Shown piece by piece: positions 17,195 to 25,873 of a DNA stretch of 64,000 nt. The first letter of the stretch is position 1. Every line of letters starts with the position of its first letter. The DNA is from Flavobacterium sp. LC2016-23. GTDB lineage: Bacteria; Bacteroidota; Bacteroidia; Flavobacteriales; Flavobacteriaceae. The notes beneath the pieces are model-generated. The model was given only the letters and a program-made list of their open reading frames with translations. It did not search any database and was not told where the DNA came from. The position numbers and the translations under genes are program-made. The stretch is taken from positions 124,001 to 188,000 of the forward strand of contig NZ_WKKE01000004.1 of the NCBI RefSeq assembly GCF_009674775.1, written 5' to 3'.

Positions 17195-17788
17195 ATGGCA
17201 AGTAAAGATCGTATTTTAAGACAAAAAGAAGAGACAAGAACTAACATTCTTGAGGCTGCTTACGCTATCGTCAAAGAAGAAGGATGGCAGGGTCTGAGTA
17301 TGAGAAAGATTGCTGACAAGATTGAATACACGGCTCCTATCATTTATGAATACTTTTCAAATAAGGAAGCAATTTTAAATGAACTAACCGGAAAAGGTTT
17401 TATTAAGTTAGCAAAAGAACTCCAGGAAGCCCAGGATAAATTTGAAAAACCGGAAGAACAATTAGAAGCCATGTGGATGGCTTATTGGGATTTCGCCTTT
17501 ACAGATACCGAAATGTATCAGGTAATGTTTGGGGTACAAATGAACTGTTGTTCGCAAAAATGTTCGGCTCAGGAAAGACCTTATAAGTTATTTACTTCGG
17601 TTATTGCTGAAATTATGAAAGACAGCAATCCAAGTGAAGAAATCATCAAACAAAAGTATTTTACTTTCTTTTCTGTTATTCATGGTTTAATCGCCATTAA
17701 CATCATTAACAAAAGTGATATCATGGCTACCATAAACGCACAAATCTTAAAAGATGCCATTAGTGGTATCATAAAATCAATACAATAA
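17195..17788 (+). CDS. TetR/AcrR-family transcriptional regulator
   Basis: A 197-aa regulator with an N-terminal HTH (ILEAAYAIVKEEGWQGLSMRKIADKIEYTAPIIYEYFSNKEAIL, residues ~17-60) and a helical ligand-binding domain containing MNCCSQKCSAQ, a cysteine cluster near residues 118-123 that might sense electrophiles or metals (inference). It precedes an RND efflux operon on the same strand and is surrounded by five copies of a 23-bp repeat, its probable binding sites. Confidence 0.93.
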   Translation: MASKDRILRQKEETRTNILEAAYAIVKEEGWQGLSMRKIADKIEYTAPIIYEYFSNKEAILNELTGKGFIKLAKELQEAQDKFEKPEEQLEAMWMAYWDFAFTDTEMYQVMFGVQMNCCSQKCSAQERPYKLFTSVIAEIMKDSNPSEEIIKQKYFTFFSVIHGLIAINIINKSDIMATINAQILKDAISGIIKSIQ

Positions 17789-17807
17789 AAAAAATTTCAT
17801 TTTTACT

Positions 17808-17830
17808 TAACAGTGATAAATGATTTAATA
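17808..17830 (+). promoter_or_regulatory. Putative TetR operator, copy B
   Basis: TAACAGTGATAA...ATTTAATA, 20 bp after the tetR stop; the right half of the dyad is imperfect (GATAA for GTTA). Confidence 0.55.
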
Positions 17831-17865
17831 GGTAATTTAGCAAACTATTTTTTTACTACTTTACT

Positions 17866-17888
17866 TAACAGCGTTAGAAAATTTAATA
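17866..17888 (+). promoter_or_regulatory. Putative TetR operator, copy C
   Basis: TAACAGCGTTAG...ATTTAATA with a perfect TAAC-AGC-GTTA dyad, 58 bp from copy B. Confidence 0.6.
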
Positions 17889-17890
17889 GA

Positions 17891-17918
17891 GTAATACAGA
17901 GTTTTTTTTCTGTATTAC
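17891..17918. repeat. 10-bp hairpin between operator copies C and D
   Basis: Perfect arms GTAATACAGA / TCTGTATTAC with a loop of G plus seven T. It may end the tetR transcript, though the T-run lies in the loop rather than after the stem. Confidence 0.5.
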
Positions 17919-17919
17919 T

Positions 17920-17942
17920 TAACAGTGATAAATAATTTAATA
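17920..17942 (+). promoter_or_regulatory. Putative TetR operator, copy D
   Basis: TAACAGTGATAA...ATTTAATA, nearly identical to copy B. It lies 13 bp upstream of the -7 box at 17955, so it would cover the -33 region. Confidence 0.6.
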
Positions 17943-17954
17943 CCTATTATGAAA

Positions 17955-17962
17955 TAGATTTG
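17955..17962 (+). promoter_or_regulatory. -7 promoter box TAGATTTG of the second efflux operon
   Basis: Matches TAnnTTTG and lies between operator copies D and E. Confidence 0.6.
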
Positions 17963-17999
17963 GCAAGTATGATATAAAGAAGTTTTGCACTTATTCACT

Positions 18000-18022
18000 T
18001 AACAACGTTAGAAAATTTAATA
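18000..18022 (+). promoter_or_regulatory. Putative TetR operator, copy E
   Basis: TAACAACGTTAG...ATTTAATA with a perfect TAAC-AAC-GTTA dyad, in the untranslated leader of the efflux operon, 37 bp past the -7 box. Confidence 0.6.
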
Positions 18023-18103
18023 ACATTAAATATGAATTCAGAGAATACCCAAAATAAATATTTAAAAAACGAGAATGTCCAACAAATTAAAACCAATATT
18101 AAA

Positions 18104-19252
18104 ATGAAAAATGTAATTATAACCAGCTTTATCCTGGCATTGATACTGAGTAGCTGTGCCGATAAATCACAGGCACCAGCTGCTGCACCGGCACCACTTT
18201 TACCAGTTTCGGTAATCACAAGTGCCAACACCACTACTGATGCTGAATATCCTGCTTCGATACAAGGAACTGTAGATGTAGAAATCCGTCCACAGGTAAG
18301 TGGAAACTTAGACCGCGTTCTGGTAGACGAAGGAGCTTATGTTTCTAAAGGCCAGACTTTATTCAAAATAAATGAACGCCCTTTCCGTGAACAGTTAAAC
18401 AATGCTTTGGCAAGTCTTCACGCTTATGAAGCTGCTTTAATCAATGCGCAGTTAGAAGTAGATAAACTGACTCCTTTAGTACAAAACAAAGTAGTTTCCG
18501 ACTATCAGCTGAAAACGGCAAAAGCATCTCAGAAAATTGCTGCTGCCAACATCGAGCAGGCAAAAGCAATGGTAGCATCAGCTAAAATCAATTTAGGTTA
18601 TACGAATGTTACGGCTCCTGTAAGTGGTTATATCGGAAGATTGCCTAAAAAACAAGGTAGTCTGGTTTCAGCAACAGATGTTGAAGCTTTAACAACGCTT
18701 TCTGATGTACATGAAGTTTTTGCTTATTTCTCTTTAAGTGAAACAGATTTCATCAACTTTAAATCGCAATATGCCGGAAACAGCATTGGAGACAAAATCA
18801 AAAAATTACCTCCGGTTTCCTTAATATTAGCCGATAACAATGCCTACCCGCAAACCGGAAAAATTGATATGGTGGACGGTCAGTTTGATAAAACTACAGG
18901 TGCTATTACCTTAAGAGCTACTTTCCCTAATGCAAACGGAACGCTACGTTCTGGAAACACAGGAAAAATTCGATTAGGACTTCAGCATGACGATGCTATT
19001 TTGGTTCCGCAATCGGCTACGATTGAAATGCAGGATAAAGTCTTTGTCTTTACTGTAGGAACTGACAATAAAGTGACCAAAATGCCTATTACCGTTATCG
19101 GTAAAAGCGGTACCAACTACCTTATTAAGGATGGTGTAAAATCGGGTGACCAAATTGTATTAAGCGGTATCGACAAACTTCAGGAAGGTCAGTTGATACA
19201 GCCTGAGAAAGCGGCTACTGCCAAGGTTGCACAAATAACTAACAAAAAATAA
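18104..19252 (+). CDS. RND periplasmic adaptor lipoprotein
   Basis: A 382-aa membrane-fusion protein. I place the start at ATG 18104 because it gives a proper lipoprotein signal (MKNVIITSFILALILSSC, Cys18); an ATG at 18032 in frame would add 24 polar residues before the signal. The domain order is barrel-sandwich half, helical hairpin, second half (VTAPVSGYIGRLPKKQGSLV), beta-barrel and membrane-proximal domain. A Pro/Ala linker (APAAAPAPLLP) follows the lipid anchor. It is first in the operon and 11 bp before the pump gene. Confidence 0.92.
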   Translation: MKNVIITSFILALILSSCADKSQAPAAAPAPLLPVSVITSANTTTDAEYPASIQGTVDVEIRPQVSGNLDRVLVDEGAYVSKGQTLFKINERPFREQLNNALASLHAYEAALINAQLEVDKLTPLVQNKVVSDYQLKTAKASQKIAAANIEQAKAMVASAKINLGYTNVTAPVSGYIGRLPKKQGSLVSATDVEALTTLSDVHEVFAYFSLSETDFINFKSQYAGNSIGDKIKKLPPVSLILADNNAYPQTGKIDMVDGQFDKTTGAITLRATFPNANGTLRSGNTGKIRLGLQHDDAILVPQSATIEMQDKVFVFTVGTDNKVTKMPITVIGKSGTNYLIKDGVKSGDQIVLSGIDKLQEGQLIQPEKAATAKVAQITNKK

Positions 19253-19263
19253 TTTTTACGAAA

Positions 19264-22200
19264 ATGTTCAAAATATTTATACAAAGACCCGTACTGGCAA
19301 CCGTTATCTCCATTTTACTGGTGATATTAGGTATACTTGGTCTTACGAAATTGCCTTTACAACAGTTTCCTGATATTGCGCCGCCATCGGTTTTAGTAAC
19401 AGCAGTTTATCCGGGAGCGAATGCAGAAACGGTTTTACGTTCTGTTGCCCCTTCTTTAGAAGAATCTATAAACGGGGTTGAAAACATGACATACATGAGT
19501 TCAACAGCCAGTAATGACGGTACTTTAGCCATTACCGTTTTCTTTAAACTGGGTACAGATGCCGATCAGGCTGCTGTAAACGTTCAGAACAGGGTCGCGC
19601 AGGCTACCAGCCAGCTACCCGCAGAGGTTGTACAGCAAGGTGTGATCACTGCGAAACAACAAAACAGTTTTATTATGGCGATCGGTATGTATACCGAAGA
19701 CGAAGCCAAATATGACCAGACTTTTGTGGCCAATTATGCCCAAATCAATATTATTCCTGAGATCAAACGTATTCCGGGTGTAGGTTCGGCTGCTATTTTT
19801 GGTGGTACCAAAGATTACTCCATGCGTGTGTGGTTAAACCCAACACAAATGTCAACCCATAATGTGACGCCAAATGAAGTAATGGCCGCTATTCAGGATA
19901 AAAGTTTAGAGGCTGCTCCGGGTAAATTTGGAGAAAGAAGTAAAGAAGTTTTCGAATACGTTATTAAATACAAAGGAAAACTAACCAAACCCGAAGATTA
20001 CCAAAACATTGCCATTCGTTCTAATGCTGATGGTTCGGTACTTCGATTGAAAGATGTGGCCAGAGTAGAACTTGGTGCATACTCTTACAACAGTTTAACA
20101 CGTCTTAATGGTAAAAAAGGAGTTGTAATTGGTATTATCCAGTTAGCAGGTTCGAACTCCAATGATATTCAGGTTGCGATCAACAAATTGATGGTTAAAG
20201 CCTCAAAAGATTTTCCTTCGGGAATAAAACACAATATTTTCTATAGTACAAAAGTTTCTTTGGACCAGTCTATCGAGCAGGTGGAACATACTTTGATTGA
20301 AGCTTTTATATTGGTATTTATTGTGGTATTTATTTTCCTTCAGGACTTTAGATCAACATTAATCCCGGCAATTGCTGTTCCCGTAGCAATTTTAGGAACG
20401 TTCTTTTTCATGCAGTTATTCGGATTCTCGATTAACCTTCTGACACTTTTCGCTTTAATCTTAGCGATTGGTATTGTGGTCGATGATGCGATTGTGGTCG
20501 TCGAGGCCGTACATGCGAAAATGGAGCATAAACATCTGTCTCCAAAAGCAGCAACTCATGAAGCAATGCACGAAATTACGGGTGCTATTATCTCGATTAC
20601 GCTGGTAATGGCTGCTGTATTCCTGCCGGTAGGTTTTATGGAAGGTTCAACAGGGGTTTTCTACCGCCAGTTCGCTTTCACCATGGCCATTGCAATTGTA
20701 ATTTCGGCTGTAAATGCCCTTACTTTAAGCCCTGCCCTTGCCGCTTTGTTCTTAAAAGATAATCATGCAGCAAATGACGGAGAAACACCATACGTTAAAC
20801 AAGGATTCAAAGAAAAATTCTTTATCGGATTTAACAATAGTTTCAATGCTTTAACCAATCGTTATGTAAGCGGATTACAATTCTTAATCCGTAACAAATG
20901 GGTAAGTTTAGGTGGTTTGGCTTTAATTACTTTCGCTACGGTTGTAATGGTTAAAACAACTCCTGCCGGATTTATTCCGACAGAAGATCAGGGATTTATT
21001 GCGATTGCGGTGAATACACCTTCAGGAACATCACTGGATGGAACTCAAAAAGTAATGACTCAGGCAGAAAATACGTTAAGAGGTCTGGATGCTTCAAGAT
21101 TCGTAACGGCAATCTCCGGTTTCAACTTATTGACGAACTCTACAAGTCCATCTTCAGCAGTTGTTTTCGTATTGCTGAAACCAAATGAAGAACGTGGGGA
21201 TATCAAAAATATCGACGAAATCATGAATCAGGTTCGTGGCAAATTAGGCGCGATTTCAGGAGGAAGCTTCTTCGTATTCAGTTTCCCGACTGTACCGGGG
21301 TTTAGTAATGTGGAAGCTTTGGATTTAGTCTTACAGGACAAAACCGGTGGTAAACTGGATAAGTTTAGCGGCATCTCACAAACGTTCATTGGAGAATTAA
21401 TGAAACGTCCGGAAATTGCCGTAGCCTTTACGAGTTTCAAAGCCGATTATCCACAATTACAATTGGATATCAACGATGAGAAAGCCGATCAGCTAGGCGT
21501 AAAAGTCAAAGATATACTGCAGACGATGCAGGCTTATTTTGGTAGTGCACAAGCCTCTGACTTTAACCGATTTGGTAAATATTACCGAGTGGTGGTTCAG
21601 GCTGATATTGCCGACAGAGCCGATCCGTCCGCTATTGACCGTGTGTTTGTCAAAAACAAAAACGGAGAAATGGTTCCGATCAATACTTTAGTAAAACTAA
21701 CCCGTATTTATGGTTCGGAAACCGCTTCGAGATATAACCTGTTCAACTCCATTTCGATCAATGCGATTCCAAAACCTGGATTCAGTTCGGGAGATGCGAT
21801 CAAAGCGATTGAAGAAGTGGCAGCACAGCAATTACCTGCAGGTTACAGTTATGAGTTCTCAGGACAAACCCGTGAAGAAATTTCTTCCGGAGGACAGTCG
21901 GCAACCATTTTCTTATTGTGTCTGATATTCATCTATTTCTTACTTGCTGCACAATATGAAAGTTACATTTTGCCACTGGCTGTAATCTTATCTATCCCTG
22001 CAGGTATTTTTGGAGTATTCGTAGCGATTGGTTTAACAGGAATCGAAAATAACATTTACGTACAGGTTGCACTGGTAATGCTTATCGGATTGCTCGCCAA
22101 GAATGCAATTCTGATCGTCGAGTTCGCGGTACAAAAAAGAAAATCAGGTCAGGCATTGGTCAAAGCTTCCATAGACGCCGCCAAACTGCGTTTACGTCCG

Positions 22201-22428
22201 ATTATCATGACGTCATTAGCTTTCGTTGTTGGATTGATTCCGATGATGAGTGCCAAAGGCCCATCGGCTCAGGGTAACCACTCGATTAGTATTGGTGCCG
22301 CCGGAGGTATGATTTCGGGAGTAATTCTGGGCTTGTTTATCATCCCTGTTTTATTCATCGTATTCCAGTATTTACAAGAAAAAGTTACCGGAAAACCGGT
22401 AGCTGTAATTCATAACGAAGAAAAATAA
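19264..22428 (+). CDS. RND efflux permease (HAE1/AcrB type)
   Basis: A 1054-aa proton-driven pump colinear with AcrB. N-terminus FIQRPVLATVISILLVILGI, TM4 with the Asp pair at 407-408 (VVDDAIVVVE), exactly the AcrB numbering, and GLLAKNAILIVEFA in TM10. This group exports drugs, bile salts and other hydrophobic compounds. It lacks the acidic TM6-TM7 insert of the first pump. It is followed 2 bp later by a 37-codon reading frame. Confidence 0.96.
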   Translation: MFKIFIQRPVLATVISILLVILGILGLTKLPLQQFPDIAPPSVLVTAVYPGANAETVLRSVAPSLEESINGVENMTYMSSTASNDGTLAITVFFKLGTDADQAAVNVQNRVAQATSQLPAEVVQQGVITAKQQNSFIMAIGMYTEDEAKYDQTFVANYAQINIIPEIKRIPGVGSAAIFGGTKDYSMRVWLNPTQMSTHNVTPNEVMAAIQDKSLEAAPGKFGERSKEVFEYVIKYKGKLTKPEDYQNIAIRSNADGSVLRLKDVARVELGAYSYNSLTRLNGKKGVVIGIIQLAGSNSNDIQVAINKLMVKASKDFPSGIKHNIFYSTKVSLDQSIEQVEHTLIEAFILVFIVVFIFLQDFRSTLIPAIAVPVAILGTFFFMQLFGFSINLLTLFALILAIGIVVDDAIVVVEAVHAKMEHKHLSPKAATHEAMHEITGAIISITLVMAAVFLPVGFMEGSTGVFYRQFAFTMAIAIVISAVNALTLSPALAALFLKDNHAANDGETPYVKQGFKEKFFIGFNNSFNALTNRYVSGLQFLIRNKWVSLGGLALITFATVVMVKTTPAGFIPTEDQGFIAIAVNTPSGTSLDGTQKVMTQAENTLRGLDASRFVTAISGFNLLTNSTSPSSAVVFVLLKPNEERGDIKNIDEIMNQVRGKLGAISGGSFFVFSFPTVPGFSNVEALDLVLQDKTGGKLDKFSGISQTFIGELMKRPEIAVAFTSFKADYPQLQLDINDEKADQLGVKVKDILQTMQAYFGSAQASDFNRFGKYYRVVVQADIADRADPSAIDRVFVKNKNGEMVPINTLVKLTRIYGSETASRYNLFNSISINAIPKPGFSSGDAIKAIEEVAAQQLPAGYSYEFSGQTREEISSGGQSATIFLLCLIFIYFLLAAQYESYILPLAVILSIPAGIFGVFVAIGLTGIENNIYVQVALVMLIGLLAKNAILIVEFAVQKRKSGQALVKASIDAAKLRLRPIIMTSLAFVVGLIPMMSAKGPSAQGNHSISIGAAGGMISGVILGLFIIPVLFIVFQYLQEKVTGKPVAVIHNEEK

Positions 22429-22430
22429 AA

Positions 22431-22544
22431 ATGGAAAATTATATAACGACAATACTGGTGACCATTATTACGGGCATCGCTTACCTATCCTATAAAATTT
22501 CAAGAGATCTTGATACCAGAAAAGATACTTGTAAAGAAATTTAA
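22431..22544 (+). CDS. Small membrane protein, 37 aa, inside the efflux operon
   Basis: A 37-codon frame starts at ATG 22431, 2 bp after the pump stop, and ends with TAA at 22542-22544 whose last A is the first base of the next ATG (TAATG). The peptide has one hydrophobic segment (YITTILVTIITGIAYLSY) and a charged tail (KISRDLDTRKDTCKEI), the layout of a single-pass inner membrane protein with a positive cytoplasmic side. By position and size it recalls AcrZ, the small partner of E. coli AcrB, but I see no sequence relation. No family recognised. Confidence 0.7.
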   Translation: MENYITTILVTIITGIAYLSYKISRDLDTRKDTCKEI

Positions 22545-23977
22545 TGACAACATATAAAATGAAAAAGTATATAACCAAAATCGTGATGGTCGCTATTCTG
22601 ATCATTACCGTAATATCCTGTAAGGTTTCGAAGGATATTGAAACTCCAAAAGATGCATTTCCTGAAAATTTCAGGAGTGCATCGGTTTCAAAAGATACAA
22701 CAAGTATCGGTGATGTGGAGTGGAAAAATTTCTTTACGGAAAAAGATATTATCGAATTAATCGACAGTGCGGTAATCCGAAATAACGATTTACAAATCGC
22801 TGTTAAAAACATCGAAATTGCACAGTACAGATTCACACAATCGAAATGGAACAATGTTCCTCAGGTAAATTTATCCGTAACAGCAAGTACCAGTAATCCG
22901 TCTGACAATAGTTTTACAGGAAAAAACCTGAGCCAGGCATTAGGCCAGAAACACATTGACGATTATTCTGCCGGAGCGACACTTTCCTGGGAAGCTGATA
23001 TCTGGGGTAAAATCCGTAGTCAGAAAAAAGGGGCTTTCGCCAGTTACCTACAGTCGGAAGAAGTAAAAAAAGCATTGCAGACTACTATTGTAGCCAATGT
23101 TTCTAAAGGATATTACAATCTTTTGATGCTGGATGCGCAATTGGAAATTGCTAAGAAAAATGTGCAGTTGAATGACAGTACTACCAATATCATCAAATTA
23201 AAATACGATGCCGGACAGGTTACTTCATTGGCCATTCAGCAATCGGAGGCACAGAAGTTAAGTGCCGCACAGCTGGTTCCATTATTGGAACAAAATATTG
23301 CGATTCAGGAAAATGCCTTAAGCGTATTGACAGGATCTTTTCCGAACGCTAAAAGAAGAAGTATTCTTTTAAGTTCAATTGAAGTAAAAAACAATACCGC
23401 AATCGGAATTCCGTCTTCATTAGTAAGCAGAAGACCAGATGTAAAAAGTGCCGAGTTAGCTTTAAAAATAGCCAATGCGAATGTTGGCATTACAAAAGCC
23501 GACTTGTATCCATCCCTTAGAATTACAGCTCAGGGCGGTGTGAATTCTTTCGAAACGAGCAATTGGTTCAACATTCCGGCTTCTTTATTCGGAACTGTTG
23601 CCGGAGGTTTAACCCAGCCTTTACTCAATAACAAAAGAGTAAGAACACAATACAATATTGCAAAAGCCGAAAGAGAGAAAGCGGTTTTGAGTTTCAGACA
23701 GGCTGTTCTGGTGGCTGTTAGCGAAGTATCTGATGCTTTGGTGAAAGTGGAGAAACTGGAACAACAAAAAACTTTTCTTCAGGAACGTGTCAAAACATTA
23801 CAGCTGGCCATCAAAAATTCGAATCTGTTATTCAAAAACGGAATGGCCGAATATTTGGAAGTCATAACGGCACAAGCTAATTTATTGCAAAGCGAGTTAG
23901 AACTGGCTAACTTAAAAAGAGAACAATTAGCCGCCAATACCGAGTTATATCGTGCATTGGGCGGAGGTTGGAAATAA
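22544..23977 (+). CDS. TolC/NodT-family outer membrane efflux lipoprotein
   Basis: A 477-aa duct protein of the RND-associated NodT type. The lipobox is VISC (Cys26 from the ATG at 22544, or Cys21 from ATG 22559, which gives a more usual signal peptide). Two TolC repeats follow, with GLTQPLL and NGMAEYLEVITAQANLL segments typical of OprM/CusC-like proteins. It completes the adaptor-pump-duct operon and is translationally linked to the 37-aa gene if the upstream start is used. Confidence 0.93.
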   Translation: MTTYKMKKYITKIVMVAILIITVISCKVSKDIETPKDAFPENFRSASVSKDTTSIGDVEWKNFFTEKDIIELIDSAVIRNNDLQIAVKNIEIAQYRFTQSKWNNVPQVNLSVTASTSNPSDNSFTGKNLSQALGQKHIDDYSAGATLSWEADIWGKIRSQKKGAFASYLQSEEVKKALQTTIVANVSKGYYNLLMLDAQLEIAKKNVQLNDSTTNIIKLKYDAGQVTSLAIQQSEAQKLSAAQLVPLLEQNIAIQENALSVLTGSFPNAKRRSILLSSIEVKNNTAIGIPSSLVSRRPDVKSAELALKIANANVGITKADLYPSLRITAQGGVNSFETSNWFNIPASLFGTVAGGLTQPLLNNKRVRTQYNIAKAEREKAVLSFRQAVLVAVSEVSDALVKVEKLEQQKTFLQERVKTLQLAIKNSNLLFKNGMAEYLEVITAQANLLQSELELANLKREQLAANTELYRALGGGWK

Positions 23978-24006
23978 TACCCGTTTTTTAATTATTTATT
24001 TGAGTG

Positions 24007-24041
24007 ACGCTGCAGGATTTCGATTTTGCAGCGTTTTTTTT
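24007..24041 (+). terminator. Rho-independent terminator of the second efflux operon
   Basis: ACGCTGCA / TGCAGCGT stem with a 12-nt loop and a run of T residues, 30 bp past the duct-gene stop. Confidence 0.85.
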
Positions 24042-24120
24042 GCTGTTGGCAGGGCACGCGGATGACGCGGGTTTGTAAGGATTTTTTTTGATTTTTAACC
24101 ACAATTTTTAGCCCAATCTT

Positions 24121-24143
24121 GTCATCCTGAGGAACGAAGGATC
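24121..24143. repeat. Short intergenic repeat word (CATCCTGAGGAACGAAGGAT)
   Basis: I recognise this word as a recurrent intergenic sequence in Flavobacterium and other bacterial genomes; its function is unknown. Only one copy is seen in this window, so the call rests on memory rather than on repetition here. Confidence 0.35.
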
Positions 24144-24179
24144 ACACCAGAAACGCTGCAATCAAAATCAAGTTTCAAT

Positions 24180-24690
24180 GTTGCAAATTCCAAATCCCAA
24201 ATTCCAACTCACCGCCCCAAAACCTTTGAACCTTTGCAACTCTGAACCTTTGCACCTTCAAAAAAATTCCAGGTTGCAAATCCCAAATTCCAACTCAGCG
24301 CCCCAAAACCTTTGAACCTTTGCAACTCTGAACCTTTGCTCCTTCAAAAAAATTCCAGGTTACAAATCCCAAACTCAAACTCAGCGCCCCAAAATCTTTG
24401 AACCTTTGCAACTCTGAACCTTTGCTTCTTCAAAAAAATTCCAGGTTACAAATTCCAAATTCCAACTCAGCGCCCCCGAACCTTTGAACCTTTGCAACTC
24501 TGAACCTTTGCACCTTCAAAAAAATTCCAGGTTACAAATCCCAAATTCCAACTCAGCGCCCCGAACCTTTGAACCTTTGCAACTCTGAACCTTTGCTTCT
24601 TCAAAAAAATTCCAGGTTACAAATCCCAAATTCCAACTCAGCGCCCCAAAACCTTTGAGCCTTTGCAACTCTGAACCTTTGCTCCTTCCA
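24180..24690. repeat. 86-bp minisatellite, about six tandem units
   Basis: The word CCAGGT recurs at 24269, 24355, 24441, 24527 and 24612 (steps of 86, 86, 86 and 85 bp), and a first unit without it begins near 24180. Each unit contains AACTCAGCGCC, two AACCTTTG words, CAACTCTG and another AACCTTTG. Units differ at few positions. The tract fills most of the 826-bp gap between the efflux operon and the DoxX gene and is non-coding on both strands as far as I can see. A shorter relative lies at 59143-59180. Confidence 0.92.
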
Positions 24691-24757
24691 AAAAAAACTG
24701 TCGCAAATGCCCCTAAAAAAGTCGTAAATACGTATTCAAAAAAAAGAATAACAGTAG

Positions 24758-24765
24758 TAGATTTG
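24758..24765 (+). promoter_or_regulatory. -7 promoter box TAGATTTG
   Basis: Fits TAnnTTTG, 38 bp before the DoxX ATG. Confidence 0.5.
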
Positions 24766-24803
24766 TATTAAATATTTAACTTAACTATTTAAAAAACAAA
24801 CCA

Positions 24804-25184
24804 ATGAAGAAAGCAAAAATTATTTTCTGGATTACGACTATTATTATTTTTCTATTTGAAGGCGTTATGCCGGCCCTTACTTCCCAGTCCGAAATGGCAA
24901 AAGAAGGTATCAGGCATTTAGGCTATCCGGAATATTTCGGTAATGCTCTGGTGTTTTTTAAAGTGTTGGGCGTTTTGGCGCTGGTTATTCCTCAAGTGCC
25001 AAACAGAATCAAGGAATGGGCTTACGCCGGTTTTACTTTTGACTTTTTATTTGCCTCTATAAGCCATTTCGCAGTAGACGGATTCGGATTTCAGTCCTTT
25101 TTCCCATTAATCATTCTGGTTATTCTTCTAATATCTTATTTTTATTATCATAAAATTGAGCGACATAAAAATATCGCGTTATAA
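24804..25184 (+). CDS. DoxX-family membrane protein
   Basis: A 126-aa protein with four predicted membrane helices and the DoxX-like features HLGYPEYFGNALVFFKVLGV and FAYAGF-like segment (KEWAYAGFTFDFLFASISH). DoxX-like proteins are small membrane proteins linked to redox or oxidative stress functions, mostly uncharacterised. It is 12 bp before the next small gene, with a VOC and a DinB gene after it. Confidence 0.85.
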   Translation: MKKAKIIFWITTIIIFLFEGVMPALTSQSEMAKEGIRHLGYPEYFGNALVFFKVLGVLALVIPQVPNRIKEWAYAGFTFDFLFASISHFAVDGFGFQSFFPLIILVILLISYFYYHKIERHKNIAL

Positions 25185-25196
25185 ACTTCAGGAACA

Positions 25197-25406
25197 ATGA
25201 TCGAAGTTTTTAAAACAAATGTTCAGGAAATGGAGCAGTCAAAAATGATTGTAATGAAGCTTCTTGAACATTTTCCAAACAGCGTCATTACTTTTGACCT
25301 TGAAGATTGTGATAAGATTTTGAGGATTCATTCAGGATCAATTTCAAACCAAAGAATAATTGAAGTTGTGAACTCGTATGGATATGATTGTGAAGTATTA
25401 TTATAG
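25197..25406 (+). CDS. HMA-like small protein without CxxC
   Basis: A 69-aa protein with the beta-alpha-beta-beta-alpha-beta pattern of heavy-metal-associated domains (MIEVFKTNV, SVITFDLEDCDKILRI, RIIEVVNSYGYDCEVLL) but with no metal-binding CxxC; the loop reads NVQEMEQSKMI. It is probably not a copper chaperone. Close to DoxX, likely one transcript. Confidence 0.65.
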   Translation: MIEVFKTNVQEMEQSKMIVMKLLEHFPNSVITFDLEDCDKILRIHSGSISNQRIIEVVNSYGYDCEVLL

Positions 25407-25478
25407 CTAAAACGTAAATCATAACTTTTAGATATCATCTAAAGCATTAATTGTTATTAATCGTTAAATACTATACCT

Positions 25479-25856
25479 ATGAAATTACCTGCCGGCCATC
25501 AGTCAATAATGCCCTATTTAATTTTAGAGGGCGCATTACAATTTATAGATTTTACCAAAAATGTTTTTAATGCCGAAACCTCCGGCCAGTCATCGCTTCG
25601 GGACGACGGAACTGTAATGCATGCCGAAATACGTATTGACGGAAGCACCATCATGGTTACAGATGAATCTAAAGACTGGAAAAAACAAACCGCAAACTTG
25701 TTTATATATGTCCCGGATACCGATGCAACTTTTGAAAAAGCAGTTCAGGCCGGTGCAACAGTTCTTATGCCGCCAGGTGACCAGGATTATGGCAGAGCCT
25801 GTGGGGTAACGGATCCTTTTGGTAATGTCTGGTGGATTACATCTGTAAAAAAATAA
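25479..25856 (+). CDS. VOC-family protein (PhnB-like)
   Basis: A 125-aa protein of the vicinal-oxygen-chelate fold, PhnB/glyoxalase-like: start MKLPAGHQSIMPYLILEGA, middle VMHAEIRIDGSTIMVTDE, end DRACGVTDPFGNVWWITS-like. The H and E positions of metal-binding members are only partly present, so the enzymatic role is open. The next gene begins 17 bp downstream. Confidence 0.88.
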   Translation: MKLPAGHQSIMPYLILEGALQFIDFTKNVFNAETSGQSSLRDDGTVMHAEIRIDGSTIMVTDESKDWKKQTANLFIYVPDTDATFEKAVQAGATVLMPPGDQDYGRACGVTDPFGNVWWITSVKK

Positions 25857-25873
25857 TTTCTAAATCAGAAAAA

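Noticed and set aside
18032..18103. Upstream start for the second adaptor gene
   Set aside because: It would place 24 polar residues before a complete lipoprotein signal; the ATG at 18104 is better.
22468..22854. 128-codon minus-strand frame over the 37-aa gene and duct start
   Set aside because: It is antisense to two tightly packed operon genes and shows no family features.
24180..24690. CRISPR array
   Set aside because: Units are contiguous 86-bp copies without unique spacers between short repeats, and no cas gene is present.
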